Part shown: in pieces, positions 13,306 to 23,038 of the stretch | Numbering within the stretch: the stretch's first letter is position 1 | Layout of the letters: every line of letters begins with the position of its first letter | From: Gentiana macrophylla | Lineage: Eukaryota; Streptophyta; Magnoliopsida; Gentianales; Gentianaceae | NCBI GenBank assembly: GCA_026214975.1 | Contig: CM047805.1 | Coordinates: forward strand, 5,518,001-5,582,000 | Direction of reading: 5' to 3' | DNA length: 64,000 nucleotides | The notes under the pieces: model-generated | Databases searched by the model: none | Seen by the model: only the letters and a program-made list of their open reading frames with translations | What the model was told of the DNA's origin: nothing | Program-made: the position numbers and the translations under genes

Positions 13306-13339
13306 CTCACCGTAGCAAGGTGCAGCTTGCTATGGTGAG
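13306..13339 (-). other. Leader hairpin of Gypsy-1
   Basis: CTCACCGTAGCAAG and CTTGCTATGGTGAG form a 14-bp stem with a single G-T pair and the six-base loop GTGCAG. It lies between primer site and gag in the element's leader RNA, where structured packaging or dimerisation elements are found in retroelements; that role here is inference. Confidence 0.75.
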
Positions 13340-13388
13340 AAAGTCTAGTCTAACAAAACTAACAACCGGCTCGATGTTGACACTCAAG

Positions 13389-13406
13389 TCCCCGGCAGCG
13401 GCACCA
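13389..13406 (-). other. Primer binding site of Gypsy-1 (tRNA-Asp type)
   Basis: The minus strand reads TGGTGCCGCTGCCGGGGA, two mismatches from TGGCGCCGTTGCCGGGGA, the complement of the plant tRNA-Asp 3' end. The perfect version is present in Gypsy-2 (32840) and Gypsy-3 (63205). Confidence 0.8.
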
Positions 13407-13413
13407 GAAAACT

Positions 13414-14846
13414 TGTTGTGTGATTTTCACTTTAATCACTAAATGCTACCGCAAGCGCACGGCTTATCGAGTAGTACTTAGGATGTCGATCCAACAGGGA
13501 CTTGGGACAATCACCGAATAGTTATCATTTTATATTAGCTAAACTAATCAAATTTTGGTGTTTTGAATTATAAAATAACTAAGAACTAAGGTCCTATTTA
13601 AACTCAACAAAAGTCCAAGAAATTACTAGAGATCAAGTTGGAAGAACTTCTAGGATGTCGGATTACCACGGTATCAAATATATGACTGTTACAACGACCG
13701 CTCCATTTACTACGAACTTTTACTTATGTTGACGAATAATCAAAAATGATTAACAATATTCTTTCAAACTACTATTAATCGTGCCCAAATTAATATTAAA
13801 TCCGATTTCTCGCTCATGAAACTAATTTAGACTCATTAAAACATCATTATTCATAATATCACAAGAAATTTCAAATAACTTTCGCTCTCATGAATTTTCT
13901 TGATTTCAATTAGGGTTCTAACCTATCAATTAGATTTCACCTTTCAGTCCATTACCTAATTGATAATAAATGCTTCATATAAACCTATGGAAATTCATCT
14001 TTCGATCCATCAATCCATAAATTCATACGAATAGTACACCAAAATCAATACAAAAGCATATCGATTCATACTAATAGGAAAGATCGAATCTTTAACTCAT
14101 ATATTCATTTACCGGGCTCTTATAATCCTAGAAATTTAAATCTATTCACGCATAATCAAAGAGATCACAAAAATCATGGATATAGGCATTATGAGACGTA
14201 AAAATAAAGTAAAAGGCAGAAATTAAGAGAAAAGAAATAGAATTGTCTCACAAATAGCATAAAACCAAGAAATTCACGATCTGTTCTTCGTTCTTGAGCC
14301 CTAAGCAAAATCATGTTCTTCCAAAGTTGAGAGAAAAAAAGTAGATGGTGATGGAATGGTTTTCACGCCCCAAAATCTGAATATGGCGTGTATGTCCCTG
14401 TTTTTGCTACTTGGGGAGTAAAAAAAGGGATAATCACCTAATTAAATCAATTTCCATAATTAATTTAATCAAGAAAATCTATAAAATCAAATATCTATCA
14501 ATCTTGGACTCTTCTAGTGTTTGGGCCCCTCTTTTGCATTGAAAATCATGCCGATATACTAGAAATCACGTTGGTGAATGTTTCGACCAATCAGAACATT
14601 TCGTTGGCCAGTATAAGATTTCTGGAAACTGTCACACCCTGGGTGTGACAGAGGCTGGTTTTTGAACTCTTCCACTTTAGCTCCGCTTTTTAGGCCTTTT
14701 TCTTCTAATCTCGAATCATCCTGCAATAATTCAATCATCCGCAATAATCTAGCCCATAAAGGATAAAAACATCACAAAATAACAACACACGACACCAAAT
14801 TGAGTCCAAAACATCTAGAATTATTCGACTTTTTAGGAACTTATCA
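13414..14846 (-). mobile_element. Gypsy-1 5' LTR
   Basis: Minus strand: starts TGATAAGTTCC at 14846 and ends ...CACACAACA at 13414, about 1.43 kb. The segment near 13440-13500 reads on the minus strand as 'GGATCGACATCC...CACTCGATAAGCCGTGCGCTTGCGG', a pattern common just before the tRNA-Asp primer site in plant Tat/Athila LTRs. The outer 360 bp match 1-352. A palindrome CTGTCACACC/GGGTGTGACAG sits at about 14631-14652. The element inserted beside a GT/AT microsatellite. Confidence 0.85.

Positions 14847-14912
<66 letters not shown>
14847..14912. repeat. (GT)n(AT)n microsatellite, copy A
   Basis: About 13 GT units then about 20 AT units, directly against the Gypsy-1 LTR end. The copy B equivalent (35291-35350) is shorter and interrupted. 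Open frames called across it are artefacts of the dinucleotide repeat. Confidence 0.95.
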
Positions 14913-14916
<4 letters not shown>

Positions 14917-15147
14917 AAATATATGTATGTATGTATGTATACATGGCACAAACAGACACACACATTTGCACACATACACGTGCATATCCGTTCGTGATAG
15001 TATACATATACATAAGATTGGAAATTAGGGTAGTCATTCATTATCCAAGTTATGGTGATGTTTTGTTTGTTTGGATCTTAGTGTGATTTTGTTGAATTTC
15101 CGGTTGTTAGATGTTTAAGGTACGGCGGTGCCACGACGGGAGGAGTG

Positions 15148-15362
15148 ATGGAGATGTCGGACGAGTCCGTGAAACAAAGATCAAATACATAATCTACTGG
15201 ATACCTCACTTTCCGGCCGAGGCTTTACCAACTCTTTGAGTGGAGAGATGAACAAGAGAACCTACAAATCCTCTACGACCTATCCTATAGGACCTCATTT
15301 CTTGCAGGCATGAGGAAGGCCATAACTGGTGAGAAGGAAGGAGTGGAATCGAAAACAACCTA
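15148..15362 (+). pseudogene. Copy A relic of a 72-codon open frame
   Basis: This corresponds to the intact frame at 35601-35819. In A the first codons (MEMSDES) are kept but a base is lost in the GTCCGGTG segment and a stop follows at 15190. The rest still aligns to copy B. No function recognised. Confidence 0.5.
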
Positions 15363-15452
15363 GACCTACAAGAACCTCGCTTTCGGGTAGAGGCTTTCAC
15401 CGTAAGGTAGAACATAAGTCGTCGATGTTATTGTCATTGTTCGTTCTTATTT

Positions 15453-15501
15453 GTGTTATGTGTTATGTGTTATGTGTTATGTGTTATGTGTTATGTGTTA
15501 T
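15453..15501. repeat. GTGTTAT heptamer repeat, copy A
   Basis: Seven tandem GTGTTAT units. The copy B locus (35909-35950) has six, a repeat-number change since duplication. Confidence 0.95.
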
Positions 15502-15520
15502 TTCGTCGCCGTCGTATTTG

Positions 15521-15840
15521 GTTAGGTTACATTGTCAGTACAATTACGCATATGCATATACTAAGCCATTAAATTACAAAAATCACACAAAGACAATTAT
15601 ATACATATACTCTAAAGATATTAAATGATAAAATGGCTAAAGGCAATCCGAGAATTAAATATGATACAAGACTATTAAATATCATATTTGCACATAATTT
15701 TGCTAATGCATATGCACATCATTTGGTTATGTTACATTGTCAGTAATATTAGGCATATGCATATACTAAGCCATTAAATTAGAAAAATCATACTAAGGCA
15801 ATTATATACATATACTAAAGATCCGAAATGATAAAAGTCT
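15521..15840. repeat. Tandem duplication of about 204 bp
   Basis: The block starting GGTTAGGTTACATTGTCAGT at about 15519 recurs at about 15724 as GGTTATGTTACATTGTCAGT, followed in both by GCATATGCATATACTAAGCC. Both units are also present in copy B (from about 35968 and 36174). Confidence 0.8.
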
Positions 15841-15884
15841 AAACATAATTAATATATTAAATATGATACTAAATACTCTAAAAA

Positions 15885-16075
15885 GGAAAAACCTAATTTT
15901 CACATAATGAGTATATAATATATTATACGTATGATAATGTGAAAATTATGAAATAATGTGAAAATTTTAGTATACTTTCATAATCATTTTCACATAAATA
16001 GTATATATTATACTTAATATATTATATACTAATTATGTGAAAATAATTATGAAATCATAGTAAACATTATATGAT
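15885..16075. repeat. AT-rich inverted repeat (possible MITE)
   Basis: TTTTCACATAATGAGTATATAATATATTAT near 15897 is mirrored by AATATATTATATACTAATTATGTGAAAA near 16016-16045, with smaller inversions inside. Together they could fold into a long hairpin. No clear target-site duplication was found. Present in copy B at about 36347-36500. Confidence 0.55.
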
Positions 16076-16119
16076 CACAAAAATTTCTTTTCTCAACCAA
16101 AATAAATAAATAAAAATAA

Positions 16120-16945
16120 CCGCTTTTTGGCGTTAAACTGCTTTTACGTCATTATTATTGGCGTAATTTTTTAACGCTAATAATATGGGTAAAAACATAT
16201 TTAACGCCAATAAATAATGGCGTAAAAACACGCTTAACGCCAATAATCGGTTCATCGTCTTCATCATTCTCGTTTCATCACAATTTACACAAACTTTATC
16301 ATTCAACACAATATCCCTATATCTTAATACTCTTTACGCCAATAACAAACAATCTATCGTAAAAGCATACAGACATAGGCGTTAATTCAGCAATTTCATC
16401 GTCTTCATCATTTTCTTCCTAAATTCAAAACAATATACACATTACATCATATGAAGTTATTGCAAAAAAACAAATAATAGTTACTCATACTCATGCCGAA
16501 CTTCCTTGATGGAGCAGCCTCTTTGTTTGATGATACCAAACTTGAAGATTAAACACAGGATTTTGGAGATTTTGTTTATGGTTTTTCATTGAGCTAAGAT
16601 TTGTTTTGTGGTAAGCAATTCACAGATAAATAACATTGAAATAGCGGGGAATTGCCAAATAACTGAATATTGGCGCCACGAGAGCCATTTTACGCCATTA
16701 TTATTGGCGTAAATATGTTTTACGCTGATAACAATGACGTAAAATAGGCTCGTTACGCCAATAATAAGTTCTTTGACCATTCAAAAATTCACCCTGTTAT
16801 TAACATCGTAAAGGTAATTAACGACAATATTATTGGGTCTCGTTACGCCAATAATGAGCAGTTCTCCAAATGGGTGGTTTTACGACAATAATATTGTCGT
16901 TATGTGTGTATTAACGACAATATTATCGTCGTTATACCTAAAACC
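16120..16945. mobile_element. Non-coding element rich in GGCGTAA/TTACGCC inverted motifs, copy A
   Basis: At least a dozen copies of GGCGTAA, TTACGCC and the related AACGACAATATTATTG motif occur on both strands, often as palindromes around an AATAAT core, at both ends of the block with a different middle (16400-16660). Clusters of inverted subterminal motifs around a non-coding core are typical of non-autonomous DNA transposons, especially CACTA. I could not define terminal repeats or a target duplication. Copy B: 36575-37405. Confidence 0.5.
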
Positions 16946-17630
16946 GAATGTCATCTCTTTTGCAACTTTGATTCTAAGAGGAGGGGGGGCCGGAGGGGGA
17001 GGGACAAAGCCTGATTTTCCAAAATCCCCTAGTTTGCAGGGATAAAAGGCGTGGTCGTTTTCTTTGAGGATTTTAAGAGGAATCGCTTACGCGTGGCAGA
17101 GATCGGACCTTGTGATTTCTCGAGGTGGAATACACACAGCTGCCCGTGTGTGGAAGCTGTGTGTGGTCGAGATCGCTGCCACGCATACGATTCACAAGTA
17201 GGGAGTCCCTAGGATAGAATTTTCCTAAAAGGCATGGGTACGTGACCAAACATTCCAGTTAAAGGATGTGACAGATGACCAAACAGTCGCAGAGAACATC
17301 AAATGCAATATGTATTGATTCGATCACTCAACAGTCAACATCATTTACTGTCAGGATCAAGGTTTACATTGAATATAGGAAGAGATTATATGCTACTTCA
17401 ATGCAGAGCGAAAGGAACGAAAGCTGCTAAACTAAGAGAAAAGAATTTGTAATACAAACTAGCTTTTCTTATTATAACTTTTACAACACAATTTTCTATC
17501 GAGCAAAGTAACTAATATATACATGCAAATTAAAACATCTCCATTTCTGTTGTAACATCAATTCCAAGTATTTGACATGTGCCTCTTTTTAGGCTTGTAC
17601 GAAGTATCTTCGTTTTCACCGTCTGCTAAC
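16946..17630. other. Unassigned intergenic stretch, copy A
   Basis: No gene seen. 17041-17215 differs strongly from its copy B partner (37501-37680) while both sides are nearly identical. It includes GTGTGTG-rich inverted pieces around TCTCGAGGTGGAATACAC. Confidence 0.5.
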
Positions 17631-17923
17631 TAATAGTATATAAAATCATTGAGTAATTTGAATAGATAAATGATGTCGTTTGAAAAGATAGAGTTGTTGA
17701 AATAAAAAAATTATCTGGTGAAATAAATCAAGTGATAGGATTTCTATTTATCTTTTCATTTAGATTCCCTTAGGATATTTTTTAGTTTTTATCTTTATAT
17801 TTAAATCTAGTATTTGTTTCACGTCACTTCTATATAAAGAGAAGGATTGTATTCATTTTTATCAATTCAATAAACAAAGAGTTTAGTGTTGTTACGTTTC
17901 CGCACGCATTCTGATTTTCTTCT
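17631..17923 (+). mobile_element. Solo LTR (copy A counterpart of the 38089-46003 element)
   Basis: A single 293-bp LTR starting TAATAG and ending TTTTCTTCT is flanked by CTAAC at 17626-17630 and 17924-17928. In copy B the same CTAAC target duplication surrounds a full element with two LTRs. A possible TATA box, TTCTATATAAAGAG, lies near 17828. The 5' part carries the left-LTR variants of copy B and the 3' part the right-LTR variants, as expected from LTR-LTR recombination. Confidence 0.9.
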
Positions 17924-17928
17924 CTAAC

Positions 17929-18675
17929 TCGTCAATTGCGGTTGTGTTATTCTTTTCTGCTGTACACATAAAAGTATTTCGTTATCTTAATTACACCATA
18001 AGTGAAATCCAAACAAGCTCAAATGACATAATGAAAAGATAATTCACAATGAACTCTTAAATGAAACATAACCATGAAATATGCAGAAATGCATCAAAAA
18101 CGTTGTGACACAAGTTGTCTTAGAACCATGACAAACTTCTATCTATCATCCAACTATGCATAAAAAATGTTGGGACTACTTTTATCAAAATAAACTTTGT
18201 TTTAAGGCCTAACAATATTTGCATTTATTAGGAATAAATCAAATGATCCTGCAACCCCACAAAACATTTTCATTATTAAAATCAACGCATTAACTCAGTC
18301 TACTAATATCCATGACACATGATACAACTTTATTAAATGGGCTAAAGCCTAGTTATGAAATTTTGTCAATTGACTAATTGTTCCCACATTGGTAGATTGG
18401 AATAGAGTAGCCGACTTTGGCTTATTTAAATGGGGCAAATGTCCAAAATGATCTATATTATATTTAATTAGGCAATTAGGACATTAAGGAATCTTATTTT
18501 GTTATAAGGACACAACACTAATACATAGACCACACTACCCCTAAGTTTGTTTTTTTAATTTTTTTTTTCTGGAAGCTATTTTTTTTTTCCGAACGAAAAA
18601 AAGGTTTTATTTTTTTTAATTCTGGACGTAAAAGGTTTTTTTTTTTCTGGACGCAAAAAATGTTTTTTTTTCCGG
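17929..18675. other. Unassigned intergenic stretch, copy A
   Basis: AT-rich single-copy-like sequence that is nearly identical to 46009-46746. No gene, no clear repeat. The last 130 bp are poly-T interrupted and lead into the minisatellite. Confidence 0.6.
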
Positions 18676-19318
18676 TGACCACCTCGATGTATTAACCACC
18701 GCGATGTAGTGACACACGATGCAGAGACGCCTAGATGAAGTGACACCACGATGCATTGACCACCCCCGATGCAGAGACACCGCGATGCAGTGACCACCCC
18801 CGATGCAGAGACGCCGCGATGCAGAGACACCGCGATGCACTGATAACCGCGATGCATTGACCACCCCCGATGCAGTGACCATCCCAATGCATTCACCACC
18901 GTGATTCATTGACTACCGCGATGCAGTAGCCATCCCGATGCAGTGACCACCTCCGATGCAGTGACCATCGCGATGCATTGACCACCACGATACATTGACC
19001 AACGCGATGCGTTGATCACCTCCGATCCATTGACCACCACGATGCAGTGAGCACCCCCGATGCAGAGACACCGCGATGCAGAGATGCCATGATGTAGAGA
19101 CACTACGATGTATTCACCACCGTGATTCATTGATCACCGCGATTCAGTGACCACCTCCGATGCAGTGACCATCGTGATGCATTGATCACCACGATGCATT
19201 GACCACCCCCGATCTATTGATCACCGCGATGCAGTGGCCACCCTGATGCAGTGACCACCCCCGATGCAGAGACACCGTGATGAAGTAACACCGCGATGCA
19301 TTGACCACCCCCGATGCA
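18676..19318. repeat. Minisatellite of about 18-bp units (GATGCAGTGACCACCCCC type), copy A
   Basis: More than 30 units of the form [C/G]GATGCA[G/T][T/A]G(A)CCACC, varying in the last bases (ACCACC, ACACCG, ACCATC). Open frames rich in His-Arg-Gly on the minus strand are produced by the repeat and are not evidence of a protein. Copy B: 46747-47472. Confidence 0.92.
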
Positions 19319-19534
19319 TATTAATTAAATTAAATTAGATATAAACTATTAAGTTAATTTTATAAATACTTTACCAATTAATTTAAAATATATAAATACC
19401 TATTTAACCTACAAAAATAAAATAAATACAGATTGTGCTATATGATGTAAACTTTATACCTTCATGGCTAGTTAGTGCATGGATAAAAATGATAATACAT
19501 ATAAAAGGGCATTTTTGAAAATTAATCAAACATC

Positions 19535-19785
19535 GTGCATGTGTGGGCTAACAACTCAACATACTCTCCCCGAATTACACACCGTAATCTCCTTGTGACA
19601 CCCAATTCTAAAGAGCCTAGGAAAAACACAAGCCAAGTTTTCCTTTCCTACCCAAGTATCCAACCAAAATTTAGTGAGCTTCCCATCCCCTGCCTTCATA
19701 ATGAGGGAAGAGGACAAGGGGATTCCTGATTTTTCAATAGATGAAAAGTTTGAAATGATACCCTGCCAAACCCTCCCTTTATCTC
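19535..19785 (-). pseudogene. LINE (L1-type) ORF2 fragment, inverted, copy A
   Basis: Minus-strand reading gives VWQGIISNFSSIEKSG then MKAGDGKLTKFWLDTWVG and ENLACVFPRLFRIG. 'GDG..T.FW.D.W.G......FPRLF' is the conserved block after the reverse transcriptase domain of plant L1 elements. The next block of the same protein (zf-RVT) lies at 20375-20789 on the opposite strand. Copy B: 47688-47938. Confidence 0.75.
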
Positions 19786-19799
19786 ACAATTTTCATGGT

Positions 19800-20370
19800 G
19801 AATTTTTTTCACAATCCATTTTCTATGATACTCTCAATAGAAATTTCTCTCACCACTTGTTCTGATAATCAATAAATACATGATAATTGTGAGATAATCA
19901 ACTAATTTTTGGTGACATTCACTAGATCGTCATCCTTGAAAAATTCACCGTGGAGATTCACAAAATAATTCACTATCAAATGAAAATTCATTGTCAAGCA
20001 AGATTAGTGAATGTCGCTTAAAATAAACTAATCTTGCCCGACAAAAATGGATTGTGAGACAATTGTGGAAGATGTCAATCAAATTTAGCGGTGAGAGAAA
20101 ATCCTCAATTTTTTTTTTCTCACAATCCATTTTCTCACAAGATTAGTGAATGTCATCGAAAATCAAGTGAATTTCTATTTGATTTTCAATTTACCGAGTG
20201 ACGTTGAATGTTTATGACGGTGAATTATTTAGTGACATTAAATCTCCACAAGTGAATTTTTCTAGGTTGAGGTATAGTGAATGTCAAAAAAATCAGTGAA
20301 TTCTCTATTTGATTCTCTATTTACAGAGCGACATTGAATTTTCATTTGACATTTTATGGATGAAAGGCCC
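19800..20370. repeat. Block of inverted AGTGAATGTC/GACATTCACT motifs, copy A
   Basis: AGTGAATGTC or close variants occurs repeatedly, with opposite-strand copies (GACATTCACTAG near 19915), and CTCACAATCCATTTTC near 20119 is inverted relative to ATGGATTGTGAGA near 20048. It looks like a foldback or MITE-type element lodged between two LINE pieces. Ends not defined. Copy B: 47950-48525. Confidence 0.5.
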
Positions 20371-20374
20371 CAAT

Positions 20375-20789
20375 AGAGGAAATCATTATATCTGGACCCT
20401 TTGCCATGATTCTTTACCGGTCAATGCTCGCTTTTATAATTGCCAGGTTATCTAGACAAGTTTCGTGAGCTTTGCGGTTTGGAGTAAGAATCCTCGTTGC
20501 ATTCCTTGCGATCGCATGTGGCCCGAGGCCATTTGGAATCGATTCTTAGAGCCTTGTTGCAAACAAGACTTTTCTTTTATGTCGCAACGACTTCGGAGTG
20601 GATTAAAGTAGCTCTTCAAACGGCTCAACCCCCATGGGTGACTTGAAATGGATTTATGTTTGGAGAGAGATGGTTTATGGAGTTTGGTACCGGAGGAATA
20701 ACACAATTTTTGGAGAAAGGGGAAATCGTCCCCCACCACATATTTTTATAGCTCAAATGGTTGATAGGGCGAGGAATATTAGATTATGA
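20375..20789 (+). pseudogene. LINE (L1-type) ORF2 C-terminus with zf-RVT domain, copy A
   Basis: Plus-strand pieces read HDSLPVNARFYNC, then (in the better kept copy B) CELCSLE, stop, ESSLHSLRDC and KAIWNRFLEP, then KWIYVWREMVYGVWYRRNN and ends near PHIFIAQMVDRARNIRL with a stop. This is the reverse-transcriptase zinc-binding region and the last helix of plant L1 ORF2. Stops and frameshifts are present. Copy B: 48530-48947. Confidence 0.78.
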
Positions 20790-21148
20790 CTCTTCAAAAC
20801 AAAATTGATTCATCCATTGCAGATTAATGCAATAGCAGGGTGATATGAACCAGTTGTTGCCGATTGATATGGAGAAATTTGTTGCAGGCACCATGTGAAC
20901 GAAATTAGATTCATTAATTACAAGCCAAGCTCGATTCATGTTCATTGCATTGTCATGAGATTCCGATGGTGTATTAGACATAATGACATGATTGTATCAA
21001 TAGTTTGTTTTGATAATGTTATTTGAATTTGAATTATGATAGAGTTGTTTGAATATTTTATTTGGTTCAAATAGTTTTTCTATTTGAATATCAATAAAAG
21101 AGATGCGGTTGTTATTTATTTTATTTTTTTAAAATATAGTAGTTACAT
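20790..21148. other. Unassigned AT-rich stretch, copy A
   Basis: Follows the LINE stop codon and may be its 3' UTR (a CAATAAAAG signal lies near 21090), but no poly-A tail with target duplication is seen. No gene recognised. Confidence 0.4.
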
Positions 21149-21164
21149 GATATCAATAGAAGAG

Positions 21165-21318
21165 CAAGCAGCTCATCCCAGTGGTTCGCACACTGGTTTA
21201 CTTCAGGCCCAGGTGGGAGGCCCCTGTGTTCGAAAGTCCCTCCCCAAATAAGGCCTTAAAAAAGGCCAGCTTTCGTCCAAGAGAATAAAAAAATAAAAAA
21301 TAAAAAAAAAAAGAAAAA
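21165..21318 (+). mobile_element. SINE, tRNA-derived, with 16-bp target-site duplication, copy A
   Basis: The element is flanked by exact GATATCAATAGAAGAG at 21149-21164 and 21319-21334. It starts with a tRNA-like head (A-box region CATCCCAGTGGTTCGC; B-box region GTGTTCGAAAGTCCC) and ends in an A-rich tail with AATAAAA units. Copy B at 49322-49472 has the same target duplication and a better B box, GGTGTTCGAATCCCC, so the insertion predates the duplication. Confidence 0.9.
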
Positions 21319-21439
21319 GATATCAATAGAAGAGATGATCAATGGTAGAATTTCCTTATCATATCCGTCCCATGTGTAGGAAAAGATAGATAAACTTAAA
21401 GTTTGACTTTCTCATTACTATAACCCCTTGTGACGGTAC

Positions 21440-21660
21440 CATTTCTCTCGGACCTCGATCCCCGCCGGTGCAAGGTGTACCGTTCCCCCGACGGTGCATT
21501 GAAACGGTGTCGTTTCGATCCGAAACGACGCCGTCTTGATGCGATGTAAAAAAAAAAAAACACAGTCAAAACGACGTCGTTTCGGATCGAAACGACATCG
21601 TTTCGTGCACTGTCGGGGCAGCTGTGCAAGCTTGCACCGTCGGGGATCTTTTCCCATTTC
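21440..21660. mobile_element. Foldback (MITE-like) element, copy A
   Basis: GATCCCCGCCGGTGCAAG near 21469 is mirrored by GCTTGCACCGTCGGGGATC near 21629, and the inside (AACGGTGTCGTTTCGATC versus GGATCGAAACGACATCGTTT) is also inverted around a poly-A loop near 21548. The whole can fold as one long hairpin. Copy B: 49590-49805. Confidence 0.75.
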
Positions 21661-22111
21661 TCTCTTCCTTTATTTATTTAAATAATGGTAAGGTAATTTA
21701 AAATCTTAATGTAAACTACTCCCTCGGTCGCTCATCTTAGCGGTTGTACTTTGGTTAATGAAGTTGGTTAATGGAAGATTTTAACTGTCAATTTTCCAAG
21801 TCTCTTACTTTTTTTTTCTTCTTCTTTCACACGTTGTTATTATTCTGATATGAAATGAGGCTTACATAAGATTTAAGTTTTACTTTAAATATTACTTGTC
21901 GAGCATACAATGTCTGAATAAGATTTCGGTATCCGAAACTAAGACATTACAAATAATCATTCGTAAGGAAAATCATTCAAGATATGCTCACGATCTTGAG
22001 AAGTTAAAGAATTTTAAATCTCTGATTAAAAAAAAGCCATGAGGCCTTAAACAATCTCTATTCTTTTTTATTTTAATTACAGTGTGAGAGGTGTTTTTTT
22101 AATTTTTTTTA
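21661..22111. other. Unassigned AT-rich stretch, copy A
   Basis: No gene or clear repeat seen. It starts with a CTACTCCCTCGGTCGCTCAT motif, which resembles the 5' tip of Stowaway/Tc1-Mariner MITEs (CTCCCTCCGTCCC), and ends in a T-rich run at the Helitron border. Confidence 0.4.
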
Positions 22112-22123
22112 CTAGTGCGGTTT

Positions 22124-22140
22124 GTCGTGCAAGGCACGGC
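22124..22140 (-). other. Helitron 3' terminal hairpin, copy A
   Basis: GTCGTGC AAG GCACGGC, seven pairs (one G-T) with a three-base loop, 8 bases inside the terminal CTAG at 22112-22115. Copy B: 50274-50290 with CTAG at 50262-50265. Confidence 0.75.
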
Positions 22141-22663
22141 ATGAATGGCCCTGGGAAGAAATTATGATGAAACATAACATGACAAAGATGTAGAAGGTAT
22201 GTGTGAAATAAGAAGACGGTCTAGATTGTAGTAAAGGAAAGTGCAACATAAATGTTAAGAACGTAGATTGAGATGTTGAAGCACACCATGAGAAAGAAGT
22301 TCAAGCGGTGTATGAGAGAAGAAAATGGTTTTGATCATGCATGTTCAGAATGGGCAAAGAGGCCTAATAAATCTTTAAATCATGAATACAAACAACCAGC
22401 ACAAAAGTTGTAATGGTTTATATTACGCAAGAGAAACTCACAACTTTTAAGTATATTATTACATAAAAGGTGAATAAGGATGTAAGGCATTGCCTTGGTA
22501 CCAAAAAGCAAATGTTACCTGTTGGGGAAAAATTCTAGGCCAAACAAATAATCATACCTGCAAAAAAAAAAAATCTGCAACACAAAAAGGGCTAGTTAAA
22601 TCGCATGTAGTTTCAGGGTTGGCATTTTTGCCCTTGGAGCATGATGCATCGGGATTTACTTAC

Positions 22664-22763
22664 GTTAGTTCATCACCAGTAAACACGTTAGTCTTCGCAA
22701 TTACTACAATCGGCTTTCGTCAGCTCCTACACTCATGATACTAGCATAGTAGTTAGGCATGCA
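22664..22763 (-). pseudogene. SET-domain exon of an ATX3/4/5-type H3K4 methyltransferase, copy A
   Basis: Minus strand: after an acceptor CAG the exon reads CMPNYYASIMSVGADESR, a one-base deletion follows, then IVVIAKTNVFTGDELT up to a GTAAGT donor. In plant trithorax-like ATX3-5 this is the end of the SET core (NHSCxPNCYARIMSVG...IAK..V..GEELTYDY). The Cys-to-Tyr change at PNC and the frameshift make it non-functional. In copy A the preceding SET exons have been deleted. Copy B: 50810-50909. Confidence 0.82.
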
Positions 22764-23038
22764 CTGTCCAAAAATCGAAACAATGAATACATAGGACGTA
22801 GTAATGAGAACCAGAGTCATCTACAATGTCGAGTCGTAGGTGTCATAGGTTGAACAACATAGGAAATAATATTTTAAGGTACAACCGTAGATGTATGGAC
22901 GGACATGATGTAATTGTTTTAAATTCTCTTTCACAAAAATGTAACATAAATAGACACTATTGTACAAAGAATGGATCAAATACGAATAGAACATAAGGCA
23001 ATCAAACACTATTGTCCAGGGTGGTGGCTTTCAATTAC

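Noticed and set aside
14735..15041. Open frames reading Tyr-Ile and Val-Cys repeats
   Set aside because: Translations of the (AT)n and (GT)n microsatellite; also at 35245-35493.
18576..19130. Overlapping minus-strand open frames of 74-107 codons rich in His, Arg, Gly, Ser
   Set aside because: They are produced by the 18-bp minisatellite in all frames; copy B (46667-47285) shows the same artefact with different lengths.
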